This document shows positions 25,516 through 33,879 of a stretch of 64,000 nucleotides of DNA, piece by piece. Origin of the DNA: Streptomyces marianii (GTDB lineage: Bacteria > Actinomycetota > Actinomycetes > Streptomycetales > Streptomycetaceae); contig NZ_VAWE01000002.1 of assembly GCF_005795905.1 (NCBI RefSeq), positions 248,001 through 312,000 on the forward strand, written 5' to 3'. Each line of letters starts with the position of its first letter. Positions within the stretch are counted from its first letter, which is position 1. Below the pieces are notes generated by a model. The model ran no database searches. It was not told the DNA's origin and saw only the letters and a program-made list of their open reading frames with translations. The position numbers and the translations under genes were made by a program.

Positions 25516-27592
25516 GGCACGCCTTGCCGGCTGCGCCGGCTGCATCGGCAGTCCCCGTCCCGGCTACGTTGTCGCGTGGGTCCTCGAGAGCGACAAGATG
25601 GTCTCGAAGTGGAAGCGCTGCCCCGAGCAGTGCACCGCCGCCTCCCGCGCCGCGGCCGTGGAGCGACAGCAGAAGCGTCGCGCCGAGCAAGCTCAAAGCG
25701 CCCAGCCCACCGCGCCGCCCGCGCCCTCGCGTCCCGTGCCTGTACCGGAACGCCCCTCCGCCGTCACGTCTCGGCCCGCGTACCGCGGTCGCCCCGCACA
25801 GGCAGCCACACGCCCAGGGCGTCACCGCGCCCCCGCCCGTAGCGGCGGCGCCTCCGCCTCGGCCGTGAACGCCCCTCGCCGGTGGCCGGCGGTCGCCCTC
25901 GGCCACGACGCCCAGGGCTGGCACACGGACATCGCCCAGCTCCCGCCGCCTGCCGGAACGAAGCTCACGGACTGGTTCGCCTGGCTTGGCACCGGCCTGC
26001 CGCTGCGTATCGACCGCGTCCACGGGGCAGGCCGGACCGGTGACGGTATCGTCTGCCTGTCAGCCGCAGCGCTCAAGACCCTCGGCCTGCCCGCTTCGTA
26101 CCCCGCTACCGAGAAGGCGCTCGCCGCCCTCACGAAGAAGCTGAACACGGCCGCCGCCAGCGTCGGCATGGAACTGTCCCAGGAACTCGGCCCCGTCTTC
26201 CATGCGTTCCGCCGTGCCGGAAGCGCCGGCGGCCCGAAGTCCTCGCTGCGTGTGGTCGTCACGCCATGGCTCGGGCAGGGCAGCGACAAGCAGCAGGTGA
26301 CCGGCGCGATGCTGGCCCAGCTCGCGGCCGCCCCCACCGGAGAGCTCGACGCAGAGACCCTCGCGCGCCGCATCCGCAAGTACGTCGCCGACCTCGGGAT
26401 CGCGCCCGGGGTCACCCCTGCCACCACCAGCAAGCTGCTCCTCGACGCAGTCCGCCCGCGTTCCGAGCCGTTCCAGGACGAGCAGGGGGAATGGAGCTCC
26501 CGGCTCCGCGACGGAGCTCTTCCCGGCGGCGACACAGTCGTACCGCCGGCCGCCGGCGCTCGCCACCCACTGACCCGAGAGCTCCAGCAGCGCGGCGAGG
26601 TCCTGTGCGAGGAGGAGGACTACAAGTACTGGTCCCGACCCCTCACCGCGGCCGAAGCCGCCATGCCGTACGCCGTCGCCTGCGACGTGTGCGCCTCGTA
26701 TCTGTCGGTGACCATGTCACTTCGCCTGCCCGTGGGACCGCTGGAACACCACTCCGACCCGGTCTGGGAGACCAAGTCGGCTCCTGCCGGGCTGTGGTGG
26801 TGCGACTTCACCGGCATTGAGGTGGACTCCCTGCTGCCGCACCCTGCGACGTTCCACGGAGAGCACCCCGCCGGGCCCGGCTGGTACGCCACCCCGACCG
26901 TCGCCTACATGGTGACCGAGTACGGCTTCGACCCCGGGACCATCACCGAGGCGTATCTGTCGACCATGACGGTGCCGTTCCTCAAGGAGTGGACCAACCG
27001 GCTGCGTGAGGCGTACAAGGGCGCTTACGGAGCGCTCGGGCTCACGGACGGCCAGGAGGCAGAGGAGTTCCTTGCCGCCTACGCGGTGCACAAGGACATC
27101 GACCCCGGGGACACCGAACGCAGCGACGCCCTGGTGCTCGCCGGCCTCTACAAGGCCATCTACAAGGGCGGCGTCGGAAAGTGGGCCGACGGGGCCGCCT
27201 ACCTCGACGAGGAGACCTGGCTGCAGCAGATCGTGTCCAACTGGTCATACCGGCCCGAAGTGCGTTACACCGTCATCTCCGCCGCCCGCATCGCCAACCA
27301 CAGGCGCATGCGCAAGACCTACAAGAAGACCGGCCGGGCCCCGTTCGCGGTCAATGTCGACTCCTACCTCTACGCCACCCAGGAGCCGTCGCCGCTGGAG
27401 CTGCTGACACCCGCGGAGAACGGCAAGCCGGTACTCGGCGTTCTGCGCCTGGGAATCGGGCCTGGCCAGTTCAAGCACGAGGCGAGCATCCCCATGCAGG
27501 AAGTCATGGAGCTCCTGAACAGTGACGAGCACCCCTCCCGCCTCACCCACGACTACACCACCGACGGCATCGCCGTAGAAGGACAGCCGTGA
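25508..27592 (+). CDS. tap: Telomere-associated protein Tap
   Basis: Tap binds the single-stranded telomere overhang of linear Streptomyces replicons and recruits the terminal protein for end patching. This 694-aa protein carries the family's conserved body: GRTGDGIVCLSAAALKTLG, VVVTPWLGQGSDKQ, DLGIAPGVTPATTSKLLLDA, GARHPLTREL, PYAVACDVCASYLSV, RPEVRYTVISAARIANHR and a C-terminal HPSRLTHDYTTDGI. An Ala/Pro-rich linker fills residues about 50-120, and the first 40 have CAGCIG and RCPEQC Cys pairs instead of the helix-turn-helix of classical Tap. ATG 25508 follows GGGGAAGAG. tpg overlaps its stop (GTGA). Confidence 0.85.
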   Translation: MAEARLAGCAGCIGSPRPGYVVAWVLESDKMVSKWKRCPEQCTAASRAAAVERQQKRRAEQAQSAQPTAPPAPSRPVPVPERPSAVTSRPAYRGRPAQAATRPGRHRAPARSGGASASAVNAPRRWPAVALGHDAQGWHTDIAQLPPPAGTKLTDWFAWLGTGLPLRIDRVHGAGRTGDGIVCLSAAALKTLGLPASYPATEKALAALTKKLNTAAASVGMELSQELGPVFHAFRRAGSAGGPKSSLRVVVTPWLGQGSDKQQVTGAMLAQLAAAPTGELDAETLARRIRKYVADLGIAPGVTPATTSKLLLDAVRPRSEPFQDEQGEWSSRLRDGALPGGDTVVPPAAGARHPLTRELQQRGEVLCEEEDYKYWSRPLTAAEAAMPYAVACDVCASYLSVTMSLRLPVGPLEHHSDPVWETKSAPAGLWWCDFTGIEVDSLLPHPATFHGEHPAGPGWYATPTVAYMVTEYGFDPGTITEAYLSTMTVPFLKEWTNRLREAYKGAYGALGLTDGQEAEEFLAAYAVHKDIDPGDTERSDALVLAGLYKAIYKGGVGKWADGAAYLDEETWLQQIVSNWSYRPEVRYTVISAARIANHRRMRKTYKKTGRAPFAVNVDSYLYATQEPSPLELLTPAENGKPVLGVLRLGIGPGQFKHEASIPMQEVMELLNSDEHPSRLTHDYTTDGIAVEGQP

Positions 27593-28191
27593 CCCCGAAC
27601 CGAGAGCAAGACGCCAAGCAGGCCGAGCTGACCGAGATGTACTCCCGGGTCAACAAGCTCTTCTACACCTCCAAGCAGGCCCCCGCGCGCACCACCACTC
27701 AGACCGCGCACGCCCTCGAACGGATTTACGGCGGCCAGGCGGCGGCCATGGCCGCCGCCTACAACGTGTCCCCCCGCACCGTTCGGCGCTGGCTCGACGG
27801 AACACGCACCCCGAAGGGCGCGAACGCCGCTCGGCTCCTGCGGGACGCCACCGCCGCGCAGACGACCAAGCGCGGCCGCGAGCGCCGAGCTCGACAGGCA
27901 GAACACCACCGCGGTGACGTCCTGGTGCCGCGCGTCAACAACTTCACGGTCCGCGGCTCGGACGCGATTCGCTCCCGGGACATCTCCATCTCTCTCAGCG
28001 GACGGGACCTCGCCGCCCTCGCGCGAGCGGAGAGCGAGGCGGAGGTCGACGCCATCGTCCAGGCGGGGATCGCCTCGTACTTCAACGGCGGGGTCGCTGG
28101 AGGCTTCCACCCCGGAGACTTCGGGTACGACGCGGGCTCCGTCGTCTTCAACGTGCCCACGATGACCGGATCCAGCCAGACAAGCGAATGA
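27589..28191 (+). CDS. tpg: Terminal protein Tpg
   Basis: Tpg is the protein covalently attached to the 5' ends of linear Streptomyces DNA; it primes end patching by a Tyr/Ser/Thr hydroxyl. The 200-aa length is close to the usual 185. A helix-turn-helix is visible at 50-72 (AAMAAAYNVSPRTVRRWLDG), followed by a basic region, and the C-terminal part has the family pattern ISLSGRDLAALARAE, then GIASYFNGG and SVVFNV. Immediate downstream overlap with tap is the classic tap-tpg order. Confidence 0.82.
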   Translation: MTPNREQDAKQAELTEMYSRVNKLFYTSKQAPARTTTQTAHALERIYGGQAAAMAAAYNVSPRTVRRWLDGTRTPKGANAARLLRDATAAQTTKRGRERRARQAEHHRGDVLVPRVNNFTVRGSDAIRSRDISISLSGRDLAALARAESEAEVDAIVQAGIASYFNGGVAGGFHPGDFGYDAGSVVFNVPTMTGSSQTSE

Positions 28192-28673
28192 CGCACGGGC
28201 GGCCCCTGTCGGACGCTGGCATGCCGCCGGTGTCAGAGCGTGCAGGCACACTGGAAGCCATGGCGACATCGGCCGAGCCCGACCTCACGAGGATCCTTCC
28301 CGCCCTACCGGACCGCGACCAGGAGGACGGCGTGATCCGCTGGGGGAGATGGGAACCTGCCATCGAAGCCACGCACATAGACCCCTCCTGCCCCACGTGT
28401 GCCTTCCCCGGCCCTCTGTCGACCGCCTCCGGCCAGACCTGGTACACGCCCGAGCCGACCCTGGCCCGTGCCCGGAGATCCTCTTCCGGACAGGCGTCCC
28501 AGTGGGTGCGCGTCCAGCACAGGCCGTACTGGTGCAACACCCACTACGCGGTGCGGTGCCCGCAGTGCGACGAGATGCGGGTCTACCGGCGGGACGGCTG
28601 GGTCGAGATCCACTACCGGCCGCCCACCACGGAGCGTGCCGTGCCACCGACGGACGACAACGTCCTCTTCTAG
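28188..28673 (+). CDS. Hypothetical protein with Cys pairs, downstream of tpg
   Basis: ATG 28188 overlaps the tpg stop; ATG 28260 is an alternative. The C-terminal 100 residues have SCPTCAFPGP and, further on, WCNTHYAVRCPQCDEM, a four-Cys zinc-ribbon pattern with aromatic residues around it. Fourth gene of the tap operon. Role unknown; a nucleic-acid-binding accessory is possible. Confidence 0.6.
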   Translation: MTHGRPLSDAGMPPVSERAGTLEAMATSAEPDLTRILPALPDRDQEDGVIRWGRWEPAIEATHIDPSCPTCAFPGPLSTASGQTWYTPEPTLARARRSSSGQASQWVRVQHRPYWCNTHYAVRCPQCDEMRVYRRDGWVEIHYRPPTTERAVPPTDDNVLF

Positions 28674-28765
28674 CGGCCGGCCGGTCTCTCCCGGAAGGGC
28701 ACCACGCCAGGGCTGAAGCCGTTCAGGGAAGGGCGACCAGGACCGCGCCCGCTCGTCTTTGTGCC

Positions 28766-29098
28766 TCAGAGCGACGGCGATCCGCCGACGAGCGTTGCCC
28801 GTGCTTCGAGGGCGCGGCTCAGGAGCGCGGCCTCGCCGGGGTCGACGATCAGAGGAGCACCGGACCGAGGAGGGGCCGCCGTGGGGATCGGGACCTGGCC
28901 GCGGCCAAGGCCTGAGGCCAGGGACACGATCTGATCCGAGCTCAGGGAGTGGCGGACGAGGATGTCGACGCCGCTGAGGGAGACGCGGAAGGTGAGCAGG
29001 GCGCCGAAGCGCACCTCGATGACGTTGCCGCTGAACATGACCTCGGCGAGTTCTGCGGTGGTGCGTTCGGTGTCGTGGAGATCGTCGGGCGCGGTCAT
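28766..29098 (-). CDS. Hypothetical 110-aa protein
   Basis: Unrecognised. ATG 29098 is used because the longer frame upstream is Arg/Pro-rich. The core is beta-rich (VMFSGNVIEVRFGALLTFRV, then SGVDILVRHSLS). It follows the gene at 29148 by 49 bp on the same strand and probably shares its promoter. Confidence 0.55.
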   Translation of the reverse strand: MTAPDDLHDTERTTAELAEVMFSGNVIEVRFGALLTFRVSLSGVDILVRHSLSSDQIVSLASGLGRGQVPIPTAAPPRSGAPLIVDPGEAALLSRALEARATLVGGSPSL

Positions 29099-29147
29099 GC
29101 AGCTCCAGCTCTGTGAGGCGGTTGGTGTCGGCGGGCGGGGTACGACG

Positions 29148-29591
29148 TCAGGTCGCGCGGTCGTCGGGGATGTACGGGCTGCGGAAGCGGGCGGGGACCT
29201 GTCCGGGCGGGGTGCCCGGACCGGGCGCATCGGCAGGGCCGTGGCTGGAGCGGCTCCAGTAGGACAGAGCGAGGGCCGTGACCGAGTCGTTGCGCTCTTC
29301 ACGGGTGGCCCAGGCCTCGACGCTTACGTCGCCCTCCGTGTAGACCACGAGTGCATAGCAGATTTCGAACGGAGAGTCGTACAAGGCCACCGCCTCGTAG
29401 GGCCAGTTGCTCAGGTCCCATCCGTCGCTTCCCCAGTCACGGACGCCGGTCCATCCCCACGGCGCCAGGTGCGCCAGCCAGTCAGCGGCGTCACCGCCGT
29501 CGTGGAAGTCCTCCGGCAGGAAGGGGAGAAGCTCCAGGGGGACGGGGCCGGAGGTGAACGGGCGGTCGTCGGGGTACGAGGTGTCAGCCAA
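29148..29591 (-). CDS. Hypothetical 147-aa protein
   Basis: Unrecognised acidic protein rich in Trp (WGWTGVRDWGSDGWDLSNW) with a beta-rich centre (AVALYDSPFEICYALVVY). The end is Pro/Gly-rich. A shared-type promoter ends 46 bp before ATG 29591, facing away from the RING-protein promoter, so the two transcripts are co-located and probably co-regulated. Confidence 0.6.
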   Translation of the reverse strand: MADTSYPDDRPFTSGPVPLELLPFLPEDFHDGGDAADWLAHLAPWGWTGVRDWGSDGWDLSNWPYEAVALYDSPFEICYALVVYTEGDVSVEAWATREERNDSVTALALSYWSRSSHGPADAPGPGTPPGQVPARFRSPYIPDDRAT

Positions 29592-29636
29592 GGCGGTCTC
29601 TCTGCTCAGAGGGAGGGCCGATATCAGCCATGTATA

Positions 29637-29678
29637 AATGTACCAAACAGGTAGATCTAAAGCAAGTTATAAGGGTCA
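29637..29678 (-). promoter_or_regulatory. Shared-architecture promoter, leftward (D-)
   Basis: Minus strand TGACCCTTATAACTTGCTT (29678-29660), 17 bp, then TACATT (29642-29637). One of the best matches; drives 29591. Confidence 0.8.
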
Positions 29679-29699
29679 TTGGGTGGCTGCGCCCACTTG

Positions 29700-29741
29700 T
29701 GACGCTAATAACTTGACGTGGAGGTTTGTTGTTGGTACATT
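29700..29741 (+). promoter_or_regulatory. Shared-architecture promoter, rightward (D+)
   Basis: TGACGCTAATAACTTGACG (29700-29718), 17 bp, then TACATT (29736-29741). Divergent from D- with 21 bp between the boxes. Next gene on this strand is the RING protein at 30169. Confidence 0.8.
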
Positions 29742-30168
29742 CTTCGTGTCGGAAGCGAGGCTCTGGCCGTGCAACAGCAGGGTCCGCGGCCGTACCGCGC
29801 GGCAAGGTTCAACCCCTTCGCCGGCCCGACAGCGAAATCCCCGTGCAACGGAGATTCAACGGTTGGTAGTGTCCCGGCTGCGGGGCGGCTCCGATACGTG
29901 CTTCCTTCTCACTCTCTTTGGAAAAGACTCAGCGCGTTCACTTTCCGCCCCGCTTCCGAGAGCCTCACACCGTGCCCTGCACGAACAACAGGTGCCTTTG
30001 CTGCGCCCGTTGATCGCGATGAGATCGAACTTTCGGCAACGCCGAGCGGCTCTCAGGTGCTTACCCCTCCCCGGGACAGAGCCCCGTCCGCCTCGGCTCA
30101 CGTAGACGAAGCCCTGGAGACCAGGGCCCTGGAGACCCGGAACCCGCCGGGACAGGGGGAGGACGGCA
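29742..30168 (+). other. Long leader before the RING-protein gene
   Basis: No credible gene in about 420 bp between the D+ promoter and ATG 30169. CCTGGAGACC is repeated at about 30114-30141. Either a long 5' leader or a second promoter closer to the gene is present; neither can be shown. Confidence 0.4.
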
Positions 30169-32772
30169 ATGACGATCACGACCATCACCACCACCAGCGG
30201 AGTCCGTCGCAGCCTGGCCGCAACGCTCCTTTCCCGTCGTGGATCCGTCTACCTGAACCCCCAGGCCTCGCCGGCCTCCTCGCCCGCTGGCTCCCTCGCC
30301 GGCATCACCCTGCTGGAAGCCGACCTCATCGAGCGCGGCTTCCTGCTGTCGAACGAGCTTCGCCAGGTACTCGCTGGCTGCAGCGACACACGGCTCGCCA
30401 CCATCGGCCGGGCCCTGACGGACGACATCGACGCAGCGCTCGGCGCGGACCGCGACCACACCCCTCTGTTCCGCAGCTTTCCGGCCAGCACTCCCACCGA
30501 CACCCTCGCCCTCTACGTCGACCGGGTGCTGACTGTTCTCCTCCAGAGCCCCGAGCAGCCGTGCGTGCTGTGCGGCTCGACCGCCACCGTCCACCCGGTC
30601 GCCCCGTGCGCGCACCTGGTCTGCACGGCGTGCTTCGACGGTGCCGACCTCGCAGCCTGCCCGATCTGCCAGTGCCGCATCAACGCGAACGACCCCTTCC
30701 TGCGCCCGCAGCACCACCGGCCCATCGCCGGGACGCGCCGCGCCCTCCCCGACCGGCTGCGCGTCCTCACCCACGGCGGTGACCTCGCGGACCGCAAGGC
30801 CGACGCCGCAGCCGAACTCGCCGGCCTCCTCTCGCGTACCAGCGCGCTCAGCCCGCAGGACACCGACGACCTCGTCACCCTCCTCGACGAGGCGGGCGAC
30901 CGCACCGACCTGACGTGGCTGCCCGAGACCATCCCCGCACGCGAGACCAAGGCCCGCGTTCTGGCCTGGCTCCTCAATGACCCCGACCAGTACCAGGCTG
31001 TCCTTCCGGCCGTGACCGCCCGCATCACCACGGCCACCGACATCCTGCGCCTGGAGGCAGTCCGCTCCGGCGGCGACGCCGGACTGGTCACCCCCACCCG
31101 CTTCACCGCCATCCCGCGGCCGCTGCGCCGCGCCCTCCTGCAGGCCCTCGAAGGCCTCGACGTGAACCTGGTCGCGGAGGACATGCGCCGCCACGCCCAG
31201 GCGTGGAAGCACCTGGCCGAGCGGCTGCACCCCTTCGAGTACGCCACCCGCTACCCGCAGACCGCCCTCGCCATCGCCGCCCTGCGCGAGACCAAGCTCA
31301 CCGACGACGTCCTCTCCCACACCCTGCGGACGACGGCGCGCCGGGTCCCGGCCGCCAGCACCAACCGCCCGAAGGTCACCCTCGCACTCTGGTCCGCCCA
31401 GGTGGAGACGGCCTTCGCCGAGAGCGACGTTCCCCGTGCGCTGACCCTGCTCGCCCAGCGGCCCGGCGAACTGCTCCGCCGTCTGGACCACGTTCTGCGC
31501 ACGGCCGCAGACGACCACACCCAGCGCGTCCTCGACGTCCTGGAACAGGCAGCCCCCCGCGTCGCACCGGCCGTACTCCTGTCGGCGCTCGGAGAGATCC
31601 GCACCCGGACCCGGAAGGGAACCGAGCGGGTCTTCTTCCCCAAGGGCGGCAACGCCAAGGCACACATCGTCGCGGACGAGCGCGACCCGCTCCCGGGCGC
31701 CGTCGTCGACCGCGCCGTCTCCATCCTGACCGGCGAGATTCTGCGCCGCGCGGGCCGGCTCACCCCGGCGGACACCGCCGTCATCGACGCCGGCCTGGAC
31801 GGCATGATCGCACCGTTCGCCGAGCGGACCGCCTCGCGCGCCCTGGTCACCCTGCCGCGCGGCAGCGAACTGCCCCTGCCCGACGGACGCACCGTCCGCC
31901 TCTTCCTCCACTGGATGGAGAGCGCCGACTCCGGGCGCACCGACCTGGACCTGTCCACGGCGATGTTCAACGATGCCTGGCAGCACGTCGGCACCTGCGA
32001 CTACACCCGGCTCCGCTTCGCCGGAGCAGCGGCCGTTCACTCCGGCGACCTGCAGAGCGCCCCCGCCCCGCAGGGCGCCAGCGAGTTCGTCGACCTCGAC
32101 CTCGACCAGCTGGCCGCCGCAGGGGTTCGCTACCTCGTCGCTGCGGTCTTCTCCTACAACAACGTGCCCTTCGACGAACTCGCCGAAGCCTTCGCCGGAT
32201 TCATGTCCCGCGACGAGGACGGCAACACCGGGGCGGTCTTCGACCCGCGCCAGGTCGAACAGCGCTTCGACCTGACCGGCCAGGCCCGCGCCAGCGTCCC
32301 CCTGCTGATCGACGTCCAGGGGCGCACCATGCGTTGGCTCGACATCGTCCGCGGCGTGACCGGCACGCACCACGCCGTCCACCGGCACGCGAACGACCTC
32401 GCCACCCTCGGGGAGGGCCTGACCAGTCTGTTCACCTCCGGCGCCCGTGTCGGACTCGGTGAACTCGCCACCTGGCAGGCAGCTGCACGGGCCACGAACG
32501 TCGTCCTCCGTCACCTCGACGGCTCCACCACCACCTACCAGCGCCACCCGGAGGAGACCACCACGGACTTCGCCGCACGCATCGGTACTGCGCACACCGA
32601 CCGGCAGCTCGACCTGGACACCACCGACGTGGATCTCGCGTACCTGGTGCGCGGCGACCTGCCCCTGGCCGAGGGCGCGGAGGCATACGCCCTGTACCCG
32701 GCCGGGCTCGACGCCCGCCAGGTGCGCCTGCTCGGAGCCTCCGATCTTGTCTCCGCGCTCGTGCCGCAGTAG
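30169..32772 (+). CDS. MXAN_6230/SCO0854-type RING-finger protein with TerD-like domain
   Basis: An 867-aa protein. A RING-type zinc finger is complete at C132, C135, C147, H149, C152, C155, C164, C167 (PCVLCGS, APCAHLVCTAC, AACPICQCRI). The middle 400 residues are helical repeats. Residues about 580-730 look like a TerD domain: TDLDLSTAMFNDAW, EFVDLDLDQLAAAGVRYLVA, FDELAEAFAGFMSR and ASVPLLIDVQGRTMRWLD. Bacterial RING proteins of this class have been linked to Ter-type stress or conflict systems with MoxR ATPases and vWA proteins, and such genes lie in the operon at 33880-41714. ATG 30169 follows GGGGGAGG. Confidence 0.8.
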   Translation: MTITTITTTSGVRRSLAATLLSRRGSVYLNPQASPASSPAGSLAGITLLEADLIERGFLLSNELRQVLAGCSDTRLATIGRALTDDIDAALGADRDHTPLFRSFPASTPTDTLALYVDRVLTVLLQSPEQPCVLCGSTATVHPVAPCAHLVCTACFDGADLAACPICQCRINANDPFLRPQHHRPIAGTRRALPDRLRVLTHGGDLADRKADAAAELAGLLSRTSALSPQDTDDLVTLLDEAGDRTDLTWLPETIPARETKARVLAWLLNDPDQYQAVLPAVTARITTATDILRLEAVRSGGDAGLVTPTRFTAIPRPLRRALLQALEGLDVNLVAEDMRRHAQAWKHLAERLHPFEYATRYPQTALAIAALRETKLTDDVLSHTLRTTARRVPAASTNRPKVTLALWSAQVETAFAESDVPRALTLLAQRPGELLRRLDHVLRTAADDHTQRVLDVLEQAAPRVAPAVLLSALGEIRTRTRKGTERVFFPKGGNAKAHIVADERDPLPGAVVDRAVSILTGEILRRAGRLTPADTAVIDAGLDGMIAPFAERTASRALVTLPRGSELPLPDGRTVRLFLHWMESADSGRTDLDLSTAMFNDAWQHVGTCDYTRLRFAGAAAVHSGDLQSAPAPQGASEFVDLDLDQLAAAGVRYLVAAVFSYNNVPFDELAEAFAGFMSRDEDGNTGAVFDPRQVEQRFDLTGQARASVPLLIDVQGRTMRWLDIVRGVTGTHHAVHRHANDLATLGEGLTSLFTSGARVGLGELATWQAAARATNVVLRHLDGSTTTYQRHPEETTTDFAARIGTAHTDRQLDLDTTDVDLAYLVRGDLPLAEGAEAYALYPAGLDARQVRLLGASDLVSALVPQ

Positions 32773-32794
32773 CGGTCAGCCGGCGAACGGCATG

Positions 32795-32837
32795 AGCCCT
32801 TGAGGGACGCCCGCTCCACGCGGGCCCCTCAAGGGCT
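32795..32837 (+). terminator. Terminator after the RING-protein gene
   Basis: A long stem (AGCCCTTGAGGG with CCCTCAAGGGCT, plus an inner GCCCGC/GCGGGC) ending in a T-rich TTTGG, 23 bp after the stop. Confidence 0.8.
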
Positions 32838-32858
32838 TTGGTGTGCGAACGCCGTCCC

Positions 32859-33161
32859 TCACCGAGGCTCACGTCGGGCCGCGCGGACGGCCATCACGTA
32901 CGCCGAAGCGGTGAACAGCGCGCGCCAGCCGGAAAGGCAGAGCCCCACAAGGCCAGCCACCTGCGCGAACAGAAGGAGCAGGCTCACGGTCGGCACGAGG
33001 ACAACCGGCACGGCCCCGCCGGCGACCGCGGCAAGCACGATCGGGCCGCCCCGCAGGACGCCGACGTAGAAGACAAGGCACCCGGCGAGGCCGCCCCAAG
33101 CCGCCAACACGAGTCCAGGACGGCTGCAGTGTGCAGACTCGCCTGCTGACCATTCCTTCAT
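32859..33161 (-). CDS. Small membrane protein (100 aa)
   Basis: Three hydrophobic stretches (LVLAAWGGLAGCLVFYVGVL, PIVLAAVAGGAVPVVLVPTV, LLLLFAQVAGLVGLCL) and a basic C-terminus. ATG 33161 with AGG upstream. No family. Convergent with the RING gene. Confidence 0.55.
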   Translation of the reverse strand: MKEWSAGESAHCSRPGLVLAAWGGLAGCLVFYVGVLRGGPIVLAAVAGGAVPVVLVPTVSLLLLFAQVAGLVGLCLSGWRALFTASAYVMAVRAARREPR

Positions 33162-33240
33162 GCCCTACCTGACGTCTGAGCGCCCCGGGCGGCCCGGCGC
33201 TTCTGAGACGTTGGCGGCAAGAAGGTCTGCCAGCGGGCGG

Positions 33241-33555
33241 TCAACTGCCGCTCCGCGTACCCGGAAGCCGCCGGGCCACCGCGCGCCCGACGCGACCCAA
33301 CCCCATCCCGATGACGGCGATGACGAACACGCCGAACAGCCGCTCCGCGAGCAGGTACCTGCTCGCCAGCGGCTGCCACACCACAGGCAGCAACAAGAGC
33401 AGCACCCGCATCGGGGCCAAGCGGCCCCGCCCGACCAAGGGTTGCTCCGGCGGGCGTGTGAACAAGACGCCGCTGGGACTGGTGCATGTGATCGCCGCGC
33501 CCATTACCAGTGGCAGCAGGATGGTCAGCAACACGTCGAGCATGGCGACGATCAC
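33241..33555 (-). CDS. Small membrane protein (104 aa)
   Basis: Starts with GTG 33555 after GAGGAGA. Two or three hydrophobic segments (VAMLDVLLTILLPLVMGAAI, MRVLLLLLPVVWQPLA, LFGVFVIAVIGMGLGRVG) and a basic end. Same strand as the neighbouring 100-aa membrane protein, perhaps a pair. Confidence 0.55.
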   Translation of the reverse strand: MIVAMLDVLLTILLPLVMGAAITCTSPSGVLFTRPPEQPLVGRGRLAPMRVLLLLLPVVWQPLASRYLLAERLFGVFVIAVIGMGLGRVGRAVARRLPGTRSGS

Positions 33556-33879
33556 AGAGGGTCTCCTCGAAGTCGAGAGTTTTGCGGCCGGGGCCTCTTC
33601 TCCACCCCGACGCCATGACTCTCATCGCAGGCAGCTGTGGACAGCGTCCGAGGCTCCGGATTGCGGCAATGCCGGTGATGCCGAGCAGAGGGTACGGGTG
33701 AAGGAGCGAGCCTCGTCCTGCGCGTGTCGGAGGCGACGCCGCTGCACGTCCTGCCGATCGTGTGAAGGCCGGCGGCACCAGGGAGATCGCCCCGCGGCCC
33801 GGTCGCGGTCCAGTCGTAGCCTCCCCACGACGCCCGGCATCAAGGTCGTCACCGTGCGGCCAGCCTTCTCACGGGTAGC
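33556..33879. other. Gap with no supported gene
   Basis: 324 bp between the small membrane protein start and the end of the giant gene. Leftward frames are open but Arg-rich and without SD. No hairpin or shared-type promoter was seen. Confidence 0.5.
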
